Source of the DNA: Akebia trifoliata
Taxonomy: Eukaryota; Streptophyta; Magnoliopsida; Ranunculales; Lardizabalaceae
Reading direction: 5' to 3'
Length of the DNA: 64,000 nucleotides
NCBI GenBank assembly: GCA_017979445.1
Contig: CM030714.1
Span: forward strand, 9,685,069 to 9,749,068
The translations under genes were made by a program, and so were the position numbers. Positions 24,118 through 35,480 of this stretch are shown piece by piece. The notes under the pieces are model-generated. The model ran no database searches, was not told the DNA's origin, and saw nothing but the letters and a program-made list of their open reading frames with translations. Position 1 is the first letter of the stretch, and each line of letters opens with the position of its first letter.

Positions 24118-27100
24118 CTATTTCATCTTTAGTAGAGATCCTACTGTCTCTCTGATTGAGGGTCTTGTATTGCTCACCAATTCAGTGCATGAGATTGCCA
24201 AATCAAACAGTTTCATTGCCTTTAATTGTTCATCTTTGATCCAAAACTTGATCTCCTCATCGAGGAAACAGAACAGGCAGCATTGATCGTTGCTCTGTAA
24301 ATTCTTCCTAACCCAAGAGACAATATCTAGACCATCTTCGAAGCTCGGGTCAACTGGCATTTTCCTGCAAAGAAGTTCTAGTAAAATAACTCCATAGCTG
24401 TACACGTCGAATTTCTCCATCAATCGAGTCGAGTATCCATTTTCTAATTTTGAAATCACAAGAAGCACAAGTATCAGAATAATATGTTTCGGTTTAAATT
24501 AAATAAAAATAAAAGAAGTTAGTAAATTGCAACTAACCTGGAGCAATGTAGCCGAGTGTTCCTACAATTGAAGACCTTGTAAAGCTTGTATCGGAGTCAT
24601 TAATCAACTTCGCCATACCAAAATCTCCAATCCTCGGCTCCATTTCAGAATCCATTAAGATATTATCTGATTTAACATCTCTATGAATGATTTGTGGCAC
24701 ACAATCATGGTGAAGATACGAGAGACCTTGAGCGATACCAAGAGCAATACGATGGCGAGTGTTCCAATCCAATACCATAAGGGGTTCACTTCGGTGTAGA
24801 ATATCAAATAATGTCCCATAAGGCATAAACTCCGTCACGATCAAACCAATCCCATCTTTGATGCAATATCCAGCCATTCTTACCAAATTGCGGTGCCTCA
24901 CCATGCTTAGAGTCTTCATCTCGAGACTAAAGCTCACCTCGGACAAATCAAGCTTCTTCACAGCCCAACACTTTCTTGAGTTTACAGACTCCGTGCGGTA
25001 AACGGTCCCATGTCTGCCCCTCCCAATCACGTATTTCTCACTCAAGCCTTCGGTTGCTTGCATTATATCTTCAAACTTAAGGTCTTCGGGTAATTCCTCT
25101 ATTGTGGACTTAACATCATGAACCAAAGCATGAAGGCAGACCAATGTCTCCGAAGAATTCGAACTACTAACAAGTAAATTAGAGCGCACAATGCTGCCAC
25201 CGAAAAAAATACACCACTGATCAAACCTACCAACATTTTGCCTCTCATCTTGTAACGAGTCTTGTTATCTAGCACACATAACTCTGGATTTCCAATAAAA
25301 GACATTGGTGATGAAGACATTAGTTGTGCCTAAGCTGTCGGAAACTTGCCCGAGAGTCGATTGAACAATATATTAATAAATGTAAGTGAGATCATGTTGT
25401 TCATTTCCCATGGTATCTTACCCAAGAAATTGTTCTTCGAGAGATCCAAAATCTGAAGCTTATCTAGGTTCCCTAGACAAGATGGGATTTCACCGGTAAT
25501 CATATTATTGCTCAATTTCAGAACGTAAGAAAAATGTCGCAAATTTCCTAGGCTGCAAGGAATAGAACCCTCGATCTTGTTGTTTCCAAACTGTAATTCA
25601 AAGAGACTCTGCAAAGATGTAAATGAATCGGGGATGGTCCCACTAAGTTCGTTATCTCGAAGGAGTAGGCTTTGTAATACCATGGAAGTTGCAAGTATCA
25701 CGGGAATGTTTCCCGAAAGATGATTCTTACTAACATCCAATTTGATCATTTTTGTACAATTACCCAATTCGGGAGGTATGCTTCCTGTCAATCTGTTTGA
25801 AGAAATTTGAAGGATTTGCAAATATATGAGCTTCCCAAGCTCGGAAGGTATAGAGCCAGATAACTGATTATCCGAGATATCAAGCATTGAAAGGTTGTTC
25901 CATGAACCGAGTACCGGTGGCATGGGTCCTTCAAGCAAATTTCCTCGTAAGTCCAAGAAAGAAATCCCGACGTTATGATCCAAATCTGTTGGTATGTTTC
26001 CTTGCAAAAAATTGTTCCGAAGAATCACTCTTCTAAGCGATGTACATCGTCCTATTTCAACAGGGAAACTACCATTAAAACGGTTGTTTCCGAGTGCCAA
26101 AACAGATAGGTTATAGGAATCACACAGACTAGAAGGAATTCGACCATAAAGATAGTTTGCACTTAAGTCGAGTTTGACTAAAACGGTGTGTTTTCCGAGC
26201 TCGGATGTACCTCCCCTGTGATATTATTGTAAGCTAAGGAAAGAAACCTGAGATTTCTTAAATGGGTAATCTCCGAAGGAATTCGACCAATCAAGCTGTT
26301 GTTATACAATGCTAACTGACCAAGATTGCTCAACCTCCCTATCTTTCGAGGAATATGGCCTTCAAGACGATTGTTGAACAAGAAAAGTACCTCAAGAGTT
26401 TCAATGTCACAGATCTCTTGAGGAATATCTCCTTCAATTAAGTTATTTTGAAGCCTAATTTCAACCAAAGAACTACAATTCCCAAGTTCATGAGGCAATG
26501 AGCCTTCAAGCATGTTATCAAAGAGAACTAGAGTACTCAAATCCTTAAGAATTCCTATCAACCGAGGAATCTGACCCATTAACTGATTCCCAGAGAGAGC
26601 GATAATAGTTAGTCTTTGACATCTACCAATCCCTTCAGATACACTCCCATTGAATTTGTTTCCTGAAAGAACGAGCTCTTGTAAATTTCCGAGACCCCAT
26701 AGGGTCTTGGGCAATTCCCCTACAAATTCATTACTATCAAGGTAGAGAATTTCGAGTCCTAAAACACCTTTGAAGATCTCTGATGGTATAATTCCCTCAA
26801 AACCATTCTGAGAAGCAAACAATGTTGTAATGTTGGAGCAATTTTCCAAGCAAGGAGGCAATGGTCCCGGCAACATATTCTCATGAACCCAAAGATCAAT
26901 TATTGAACACGACAGCGAAAAATTGGGTAAAGTCCCAGTGAGATTATTAGTGTTCAAGTACAAATATTTCAAATTGGGCAATAAGAAAATCTCTTTAGGA
27001 ATCTCTCCACTCAAGTAATTGTTATACAACCCAAGATATTCGAGCTTGATGCAAAGGCTTACCTCAGTAGGAATTCTTCCAGTTAAGAAAATTGAATCCC

Positions 27101-27480
27101 AAGTCGAGCTGCATAAGCCGTTTAGATAGGAAATGTTGAGAAGGGATCGGCCCTTTGAAGTTATTGTAACTGAGATCAAGAGAGATTAAATGGTTGAGAT
27201 TGTAGAGATGGGAAATGGAGTTGTTTAAGATACCTAAGAGTCCAAAGCCAGAGAGGTTTAAGGACTTGACATGAATTTTATTGGTGCAAGAGACACCAAC
27301 CCATTGACAAGGAGAGGAAGAGTGGTGATGGGATTGGTTAATCCAAGGTAAGAGATGTTGAGAAGACTGTGAGAGACTTTGGTGAAAATGGAGAAGAGAA
27401 ATGCTTGAGGAAGGTAATGAGGTTGATGAAGAGAGGGAAGATAAGAGGGAGAGAAGGACGAGACCATAAGGAAACAACAT
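24118..27480 (-). pseudogene. LRR receptor-like kinase, disrupted (PEPR-like / LRR-XI type)
   Basis: The start codon is at 27480-27478, followed by a signal peptide (MLFPYGLVLLSLLSSLSSST), the N-terminal cap with CQWVGVSC, about 20 extracellular LRRs, a membrane span (LVGLISGVFFSVAALCALIY) and a Ser/Thr kinase. The kinase keeps its Gly loop (GRGRHGTVY), WAVKK lysine, HRDVKSDN and DFG. One intron (24444-24537) splits the kinase after YIAP, giving exons 27480-24538 and 24443-24118. Damage: an extra base at about 27084 in the NFLTGRIP repeat; a lost base near 26206 in GEVPSELG, which restores the frame; TAG at 25332-25330 in place of a Trp codon just before the membrane span; and a frameshift near 25130-25150 between membrane span and kinase. 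One LRR also seems missing after GPIPSQ. The locus cannot make a full receptor unless the sequence has errors. By sequence style the relatives are LRR-XI kinases that sense peptides. Confidence 0.85.
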
Positions 27481-27509
27481 GGTTAGTTTGGGTTAGTGAA
27501 ATGGGTCTT

Positions 27510-27716
27510 CTTAGGTTCTTCTACTATTTGTGAGTGGCATCCATGGGAGTTGTTTGAGATTTTCTGTTTTGTTTATGGATTTGTGGGTGTTGGTGATGGT
27601 GGAATATGCCAACCATTGGCATTATAAAGGACAGATACCAATGTGCTCCATGTGATGGTGTTTTAGTTTAGAATATTGGGGGGACACAACTTTTGATTCA
27701 AGAAACATTTAATATT
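27510..27716 (-). other. 5' flank of the receptor-kinase locus, duplicated at 30.5 kb
   Basis: This stretch lies immediately upstream (in the gene's sense) of the receptor start codon. It shares GTTTATGG.TT.TGTGGGTG, TTGGTGATGGTGG, ATGCCAACCA and TTTAGTTTAGAATATT in the same order with 30520-30705. It is therefore the source or sister of that relic. Confidence 0.6.
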
Positions 27717-28518
27717 AAGCATCGTTTTAAATCTCTGATTTTCATCTTGAACAATACCGAGTTGACTCAGAAGAGAGAGAGAGAGAGCAGAATTGTTACG
27801 CATCTTGTCTTGTTCACGAATGATATTGAGATGACTTGGATGAGTAATCTCGATCTACGATGATTTTCTAAGGAGTCGTGCTAGAGTGACTAGGGGTGCA
27901 CATGATTTGGATTGGTTCGGATTTTGGCAAAATTAGAACTGAACCTTCGGATTGGTTTGGATCGGTTATCGGTTTTCATACTTTCAAAATAGAAAAACTA
28001 GTATTTTTTCTTTCAAATGAGTAACCCTTTGGATCATATCATAAATAATGCTTATTTTTAAAATGAAATGATTTTATGATTAATTTTGATTGAAATCTGT
28101 ATGAATTAAAAATTAGAGAAAGCTCAATGAGACTTAAAAAAATTTTCAATTTTAAAATTGGTATTTTGAATGGATTAGTGAGGAAACTAATCCATAAATG
28201 GTAGATTCACGAATCTAAGTCTAGGTTCGTATAGTATATTTCATATAATAAATACGGCATAAAGGTTCTTGTAAAAAAACAAGGAATCAAACTCTTTGAA
28301 ATTTTTTTCCATAAATAGGTTGATCCATTTGAGAGTTGAGAGAGAGGTGAGAGAATGTGTACATTTTTTATGAGTTTTTGTTAAAAAAAAATAGAGGAGA
28401 TGAAGTTGAAGACTTTGATGAGTTATCTCTTCGTAACATACTAACCCAGTTGAGAGAGAAAGAAATAGATAATATAAAAATGAAACTAAGAAAGGACTTT
28501 ATATATATATATATATGT
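27717..28518. other. Intergenic with element fragments, no gene seen
   Basis: About 27715-27890 resembles the 228-bp MITE family of 57166 (CGTTTTAAATCTCTGATTTT, GATGACTTGGATGAG). TAGGGGTGCACATGATTTGG at about 27893 looks like the left end of a hAT-type element with GGTTCGGATT phrases after it, but no right end was found. The rest is AT-rich, ending in a TA run at 28500-28516. Confidence 0.45.
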
Positions 28519-28982
28519 GGGAGCGGTTCGGCAGTCCTAAAGTTTGCCAAGTTTGGTGCCAAACATTTTTTGTAAATCACTTTTGATGGAGTTAGAAGTT
28601 TTGGAATAGGCTGATTTTTTGTGAGGATGATCTCTACGGTGAACAGATCATCCTCACAAAAAATCAACTCATTTTGAAACTTCTAACCCTAGTTTACAAG
28701 TTGAAGAATCGTGGACCGTCCAATTTTTGTAAATCACTTTTGATGGGGTTAGAAGTTTTGGAATAGGCTGATTTTTGGTGAGGATGATCTCCTCATCATA
28801 GAGATCATCCTCACAAAAATCAGCTCATTCCAAAGCTTCTAGGCTGATTTTTGGTGAGGATGATCTCCTCATCATAGAGATCATCCTCACAAAAAATCAG
28901 CTCATTCCAAAGCTTCTAACCCATATTTTGAAAAATGTTTGGCACCAAACTTGACAAACTTTAGGGCTGCTGAACCGTCCCC
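28519..28982. mobile_element. Palindromic double-hairpin MITE, copy A with a third hairpin
   Basis: Ends GGGAGCGGTTCGGCAGTCCT and, in reverse, GGGGACGGTTCAGCAGCCCT are inverted copies. It contains the two standard hairpins plus a direct duplication of the second one (GGCTGATTTTTGGTGAGGAT occurs again at about 28842), giving three stem-loops. The centre includes GTGGACCGTCC. Flanked by TA runs. Confidence 0.85.
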
Positions 28983-28997
28983 TATGTATATATATAT

Positions 28998-29384
28998 GGG
29001 AGCGGTTCGACAGCCCTAAAGTTTGCCAAGTTTGGTGCCAAACATTTTTTGTAAATCAATTTTGATGAGGTTAGAAGTTTTGGAATAGGCTGATTTTTTG
29101 TGAGGATGATCTCTACGGTGAAGAGATCATCCTCACAAAAACTCAGCTCATTTTGAAACTTCTTACCCTAGTTTACAAGTTGAAGAATCGTGGACCGTCC
29201 AATTTTTGTAAATCACTTTGATGGGGTTTGAAGTTTTGGAATAGGCTGATTTTTGGTGAGGATGATCTCCTCATCATAGAGATCATCATCACAAAAAATC
29301 AGCTCATTCCAAAGCTTCTAACCCATATTTTGAAAAATGTTTGGCACCAAACTTGGCAAACTTTAGGGTTGCTGAACCGTCCCC
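28998..29384. mobile_element. Palindromic double-hairpin MITE, copy B
   Basis: Same subfamily as copy A (GGGAGCGGTTCGACAGCCCT at the left, GCTGAACCGTCCCC at the right) with two hairpins. Closely similar to copy A except for the extra hairpin. Separated from A by a TA run of only 15 bases. Confidence 0.85.
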
Positions 29385-29413
29385 TATATATATATATATA
29401 TATATGTATATAT

Positions 29414-29766
29414 GGGTCCCTTTCAGCAACAAACAGTTTTCAAAACATGGGTTAGAGGTTTTGGAATGGGTTGATTTTTGGTGAGGATGATCTCTAAGGT
29501 GAGGAGATCATCCTCACCAAAAATCAGCCCATTCCAAAACTTCTAGCCCTATATTTACGAGTTGAAAAATCGTGGACCGTCCATTTTTTGTAAACCATTT
29601 TTGATGGGTTAGAAGTTTTGGAATGAGCTGATTTTTGGTGATGATGATCTCCTCACCGTAGAGATCATCTTCACCAAAAATCAGCCCATTCCAAAACCTC
29701 TAACCCATATTTTGAAAAATGTTTTGCCAAAATGTTTGTCAAAATGTTTGTTGCTGAACATTTCCC
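29414..29766. mobile_element. Palindromic double-hairpin MITE, copy C
   Basis: Second subfamily: left end GGGTCCCTTTCAGCAACAAA, right end GTTGCTGAACATTTCCC. Two hairpins; the left loop reads TAAGGTGAG and the right loop CTCACCGTA, approximately inverted. The centre has ATCGTGGACCGTCC. Flanked by TA runs. Confidence 0.85.
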
Positions 29767-29787
29767 TATATATATATATATATATAT

Positions 29788-30140
29788 GGGAAATGTTCAG
29801 CAACAAACATTTTGGCAAAACATTTTTCAAAACATGAGTTAGAGGTTTTGGAATGGGTTGATTTTTGGTGATGATGATCTCTACGGTGAGGAGATCATCC
29901 TCACCAAAAATCAGCCCATTCCAAAACTTTTAGCCCCAGGTTTACAAGTTGAAAAATCGTGGACCGTCCATTTTTTGTAAACTATTTTGATGGGATTAGA
30001 AGTTTTGGAATCGGCTGATTTTTGGTGATGATGATCTCTTCACCGTAGAGATCATCATCACCAAAAATCAGCCCATTCCAAAACTTCTAACCCATGTGTT
30101 TGAAAAATGTTTTGCCAAAAAGTTGGCCCTTGAGCGTGAG
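29788..30140. mobile_element. Palindromic double-hairpin MITE, copy D
   Basis: Left end GGGAAATGTTCAGCAACAAA. The right end after TTTGCCAAAAAGTTGGCCC is degraded (TTGAGCGTGAG) and does not show the usual terminus. Two hairpins as in copy C. Flanked by TA runs on both sides. Confidence 0.8.
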
Positions 30141-30157
30141 ATATATATATATATATA

Positions 30158-30210
30158 GGGTCCCGTTCAGCAACAAACATTTTGGTAAATCATTTATTAA
30201 TATATATTTA
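30158..30210. mobile_element. Palindromic MITE, truncated left end (copy E)
   Basis: GGGTCCCGTTCAGCAACAAA followed by CATTTTGGTAAATC, then unrelated sequence. Only about 40 bases of the left terminus remain after a TA run. Confidence 0.7.
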
Positions 30211-30239
30211 TGTTAAAATTATTAAAATCCTTTCTGTGC

Positions 30240-30890
30240 AAGCAGGCCGACATAATTCCAAAAGGTAGGTGGTTCAGGATAAGTGATACAAGAAGTAGTG
30301 TTGTTTAAAAGTGCAAAGTTGGATAGACAGTGGAACCTAACCTAAACAACCACTTTGACACTTAATTACTAATATTAAATGAGGACACACACACATAAAC
30401 ACACCACACTTTGCTGGACTGCAGATCAAAAAATTTGGGCAGAAGTTGTTGCTTGTGCTATGGTTGTTGATGGTTTTCCCATTTATTTCAATTAAAATGT
30501 TACATAAGAAACCATAGATGTTTCCTTCTTGGATTTAGTGCTTTGTGCATGATTTTATGTTTGTTTATGGGTTTTGTGGGTGTTTGGTGATGGTGGATGG
30601 CTGGATGCCAACCAATTCTAAAGACAAAAAGGTTCCAATGTGCTTAGTGTGAAGGTTTAGTTTAGAATATTTGAGGTACAACTTTTGATTTCAAGAAACT
30701 TTTTACAAGGAGTATTGGGGAAATTGGTAAGCCAGGCAGGCATTCCAATAGTTTGTTGGTTGAGAAGGACAAGTGTTATTCAAAATAGTGAGAGATGCTT
30801 TTTAAGTGCAAAGTTGGGTAGACAGTGCCATTGGAGCTAACTAAACTAGTTTAAGTGTTTAATTAACACTTAAATTACTAAAAGGGAAAA
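30240..30890. repeat. Local duplications, including a relic of receptor-kinase 5' flank
   Basis: 30520-30705 is a diverged copy of 27510-27716, which is the sequence directly upstream of the receptor-kinase start. Separately, AAGTGCAAAGTTGG.TAGACAG occurs at about 30311 and again at 30806 with matching downstream phrases. No kinase or LRR coding sequence is present next to the relic. Confidence 0.6.
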
Positions 30891-31054
30891 TGACTGAGAA
30901 GACCTATTTTAAAAAGTATTTACCAAGAAGTCCCATGTGAATAGATACGTATTCCTTAGTACAATAGTACTTTATTAAATATTAGTGTAAGAAGGACTTT
31001 TAAACAAAAATACCTACCCTTTAAATGAATTTAGGAGCTTAAAGAAATGTGTTT

Positions 31055-31800
31055 GTTTTAGAGGTTACCTATCCCATTTTGGTAAATATTTGAGACATCC
31101 CAACATTTAAAAATTAATGATATGCCCCTTGATTGTAATCATCTCTTATAGACTAATGAAAAAAAAAATCTAAATAATAATAAATAAATAAACGAAACTT
31201 CTAACCCCTGTTTACATGTTGTAGAATCTTGGGCTGTCAATTTTGTTAAACCAGATCATCCTCAACAAAAATCATTCCATTCTGAAACTTCTAGCCCATA
31301 TATTGAAAAATGTTTGGCTTATATATATAGGGGAGCGTTTGGAGGCCCTATAGAGAACCAAACATTGGGCCTAACCCAATGGAACTAACTTGCTAATTCA
31401 GTTTGGCCGAGTTTAACTCAAAATTGCATTGAGTGAGTCAGCAACTTGATCAAGTTATTTGGTTATATATAATATTTTATTTTACTTACGAGTTTTCGAG
31501 TTGATTCAATGGAGATTTAAGTCAAGTTTTAATTCTATATTTTGAATATTTTAAAGTACTTTTTAAAAAGTTAACATATATATATTTGAAGAGATCTAAA
31601 TATTTTAGACCACCTCAAAATCATTTTGATTATGATCATCCCCATCATCTTCATCATCAATGATGATTGGAGGATTGAAGATAATTACTTTGGGAAGAAA
31701 AATTAGGACCTTTGGTCATCTATATCATTTTTAATTAATTTTATAAAAATGACCAAGGTTAAGGAGCATGTCAACTATTTTTAGATTGGAAAAATGATTA
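31055..31800. repeat. Mixed repeat remnants
   Basis: 31060-31170 and 31690-31780 are the two ends of a dispersed foldback repeat (AAATATTTGAGACATCCC at the left, ATGACCAAGGTTAAGGAGCA at the right). Between them, 31191-31318 is a degenerate palindromic MITE (AACTTCTAACCCCTGTTTAC to GAAAAATGTTTGGC) followed by a TA run and another terminus, GGGGAGCGTTTGGAGGCCCT, at about 31330. No gene. Confidence 0.5.
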
Positions 31801-31849
31801 TGATGAAAAACTTGAATTTCTTTTTTGATATTACTTTAAAAAAATAATA

Positions 31850-32085
31850 GCAAAAAAAAAAGAGAAGGAGAAGAAAAGGAAGAGGAAGATGAAGAAGAAG
31901 GGAGGGAGGGGAGGACATGGTGGTGGTGGTGGCGATGGCGGAGATGAGGGGGGAAGAAGAAGATGAGGAAGAAGAGGGGAGAACGTAGTGGCGGTGGAGG
32001 TAAGAAAAGAAGCAAATGAAGAGAGAGAGAAGGTGGTCGGCAATAGCGATGACAATGGTAAGGTTGAGGTTGAGTGTGATGGTGG
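31850..32085. repeat. Purine-rich low-complexity tract
   Basis: A GA/GGT-rich run on the plus strand (AGGAGAAGAAAAGGAAGAGG and GGTGGTGGTGGCGATGGCGG). The long open frames on the minus strand here are proline- and serine-rich artefacts of composition, not genes. Confidence 0.8.
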
Positions 32086-32099
32086 TGGGGAAGGAGAAG

Positions 32100-32864
32100 A
32101 GATGAGTTAAGATTTAATTTGGGGATGAAAAATAGGGTGGGAAAGTAAAATTCAGCTTTTATTAAACTTTTGGATGTGGACAAAAATGACTTTCCATGAA
32201 AAAATGCAATCAAACAAATGAAAGTGTCATTTTCCACCCTATTTTTCATATGCAATCTAACATACCCAAAGGGTTGTGTCAAATATTCAAAACATGGAGG
32301 GGGTCATCTTTTAGACCAACTACGGTTACCATGAATAGTTAAATTTGTTAAAAGGATAGTTTAGGTCTTTTATATAAGAAAATTTGCCAATGATGGGTTC
32401 GGACGAAGATGTTTGAGCATTTAAAAATTGACTTATTACTTTTACAAAAAATAAACAGACTCCTTTCCATTGGGAAAAGAATCATGCATCATACATTATT
32501 CCAAAGGATGAACTTTTAAACAAATTTATATACATTTTTCGATGATCATCCAATAATTTTCTCTAAATGAATACCAAAACTTATGGACAAAATCAAATAT
32601 TGTTTAATTTATAATATACATACATACATACATACGATATAGAATTCAGCCGAGATGGGGCGTTGTTAAGCCCTAGCTAGCCCAGTTTGAATTTAATGGA
32701 CAAAAAATTATGAATCAAACCTACCTTTGCAGGCTAGATATCAAGGCCATGATACTTATTTTTTCCATTCAAACCAGGTTGGTGGGAAAAGGACCCAATT
32801 GAGAGCCTCATATTGTTGTAGAAGGCTTGTGCTCTCTCCACCAACAAATTACGTTGGTTAGAAG
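32100..32864. other. Intergenic, no gene seen
   Basis: AT-rich spacer with a (CATA)n tract at about 32617-32634. It ends at the left target-site duplication of the SINE. Confidence 0.5.
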
Positions 32865-33001
32865 AGTAAGTGCCAACTAGCCTAGTTGGTAAAGTCTTTG
32901 AGTGATGATATCGAAGACTTAGGTTCAAATCCCGCCATCATCGAGTTATTGAACTCATTAAAAAATAGGTTTATCAATAAAATAAATAAATAAATAAATA
33001 A
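32865..33001 (+). mobile_element. tRNA-derived SINE, 137 bp
   Basis: Contains a Pol III A-box-like TAGCCTAGTTGG and B-box-like GGTTCAAATCC at about the spacing found in tRNAs, then a tail of AAATAAATAAATAAATAAA. A 14-base duplication flanks it: ACGTTGGTTAGAAG (32851-32864) and ACATTGGCTAGAAG (33002-33015), with two mismatches. No tRNA cloverleaf is preserved. Confidence 0.8.
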
Positions 33002-33015
33002 ACATTGGCTAGAAG

Positions 33016-33600
33016 CATGTAGATCAAAATCTTTGATTAAATTCTTTAGGCAAATAGAAGCTATTTATTGTGGAATGTACTTATTGATAGTTGCTCCATT
33101 TATTTTGAATAAAATATTATAGGAAAGAAACTTCATGATAAATTCTTCCTCCATTCAATTATTACCAGAGTCATATATTTTGCTATTGAAAGTGTGTACA
33201 TATCCACTTTTACATTTTCTAGGGTTTTCTTCTTGCTAATTTAAAAACTTCAGCTTGCATATTCCATCTAATTGGGATTGAAATAGGCATTTGTTGAACA
33301 AGTCCAAACCACCTCTGCAAAACCCTAACATTGCCAAACCCTACCTTTTCTTTAGCAAATAATTTGGCAAGGTTGTTGATAGAGTTCGGTGGAAATTCAA
33401 CCCTAACTGTTTTTAACATCGTCTTCTTCAAAGAAACACACTTAGGTTGTAATCAACTTCACTGGTAAGTTGAAGTTGTTCAAATTCCCTTAATTCAAAT
33501 AAATAAAATATATTTTTTTTGTAAACAACCCTCCTTTCTCCATCTACTCAGAAAGTATGGTTTCAGACTTAATTTGAGTTTGTTTTTAGGGTAATCATGT
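33016..33600. other. Intergenic, no gene seen
   Basis: AT-rich. A 70-codon minus-strand frame at 33219-33431 has an ordinary composition but no recognised domain or splice partner, so no gene is called. Confidence 0.4.
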
Positions 33601-33604
33601 ATAT

Positions 33605-35480
33605 TTATGTAGTGACCTGAAATTTTAACTCGTATCTTGAGAAAAAAATTAAGTTATGATTTTTCAAATTTTGAATTTTACTTTGGATTTATCCAATTAT
33701 ACTACTACCACCGCAAAACCTAAATTGAATTTAGTCATCAAAATTTCAAAAATGAGGTGCATGTAAGAGTAGTAACAAGTAAATATGGTTAATACTTGAA
33801 ATATGTTTTGTATTCTACTAAAACGTCAACGAATTACACCAAGTTTGTCAAAATACATAAACACCAAGAAAAAAACCACTAGAAGCAACAAGAAGAATAT
33901 AAACACAAAACTATTATTATTATTATTATTTTAAATGTAAAAATATAAGAAATTGCAAACACTAAACTACGAAACAGTTCTTGTCTGTTCAAACCTAGTA
34001 CTACTTGCCCCAATCCATCCAGTGGACTTACTCAACTATAATGTTCCCTTCCGTACTTGCCTATTACGTGCATAGTAATACACCTCAAAGTAGTACCATA
34101 GTGGGGAATGAGACCAGCCACTCTTTCTACAAATACCACTTATAGAAACTCAAACGACAAAACCTAGAATATCTATATGGTGTCTCTTTAATTTGCTGGG
34201 AGATTAAGTCGGTAATTTTTATTACGACACACCAAGTTGGTAATCGCTAACTACTCGAAGCTAATTTGCTCATCCTGGCGATTCATACTCAATTGCAGTG
34301 CGAACTTTTTGGTATTGCTTCCCCCGAGAACAATAATACACCTTGAAATGTGTGCTATAGTGTTCAACTAGTCTAGGCAAATTTCATCTAGTCAACAACA
34401 CCACCAACCTAGCCTTTTCGTTTTCCTCTTCAGAGCATAAATGCTAGTACCCTGAAAAGGCTCTTTACCAGGAGTAGTAGCTAGATTCATATAACATTAG
34501 ATAGTAAGATGCAAGATCCAATCAAGGAATGACCTTCTAATTGGGTCTGGGTGACGACTCATAGTTATATTGCATGATTGCAAATTCGTTTTGAACTAAG
34601 GTTCCCACATTTGTAACGACAAGAAATCCAATCATTAAAGATCAGAGATCGAGACTAGGCTACCTATTGTATGAAAAAGGATGAGGGTGTTGCAAGCTTA
34701 TAAAGGCAGACGAAATGTATGGAAGAAGATTAGGAATAAAGCATACAGAAGAAGATTGGTCAAGTTTTCCAAGGAAATAAATCTTCCTAGTGGAAGTTGC
34801 AGTGAAAAATATATTTTTCATGAAAACTTGGAGCGGAAACTAATTTTCGTAAAAAAAAAAAAGATATAAGATATCTGGGTTGCCTCCTAGAAGCACTAAA
34901 TTTAGCGTCTTCAATCAGACCAGACTGAGTTAAGCTTTTAGGGGATTGAAATCTAAAGATTCATTGGGTTGCTTCTCAAGCAATGCCAAGTTTAATCTCT
35001 TCAGTCAAACCTATCAAAAGGACTATTCCCAAGGATTTTTCTAACCAAATATGTTCGCCAAATAAATTCATTTCAACCCAATGGTTGAAATTATTGTGGA
35101 ACATGTTTACTTGGTCCAGTATCTCACCAATTGCCCAAATTATGTCATTTAAACATTTTTCAACCAGTGTGTCTCCTGTGGAAGTAGAAATTCTTGGACA
35201 ACCATGTTCCTTATGTTTCTCGTCAATTAGTTGTGGAAAGAGACACACGTCTTGGGCTGCCACAATAGGTTTCCAATCAATTTTCCAATTGGCTATGGTC
35301 AATTGAGGAATGGACTTATCTTGAAAATCTCCTATATCAACATTGTTCACTTATTTTTCTTGGAAAACATTTTTTTGTTGACGATGTGTTTTTCATTCGT
35401 GCATCAAGAAGTATTGGTAAGACATTGTCCATTGACAGTGGGCAATAAGTCATTAGGTCGAGAATTATAGAGTTCCTTAG
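33605..35480. mobile_element. Decayed retrotransposon, probably Gypsy type
   Basis: Begins near GTAGTGACCTGAAATTTTAA. It contains two diverged copies of a motif common in plant Gypsy untranslated regions: GGGTTGCCTCCTAGAAGCAC at 34880 and GGGTTGCTTCTCAAGCAATG at 34968, each followed by CTTCA.TCA.ACC. No protease, RT or integrase motif is readable. The 124-codon minus-strand frame at 34976-35350 lies inside this repeat and is not called as a gene. Borders unknown. Confidence 0.5.

Noticed and set aside
31831..32282. Two overlapping minus-strand frames rich in Pro, Ser and His
   Set aside because: They come from a purine-rich low-complexity tract; the composition explains the open frames.
34976..35350. 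124-codon minus-strand open frame
   Set aside because: Lies inside a decayed Gypsy-type region; no gag or pol motif could be read, so it is not called as a separate gene.
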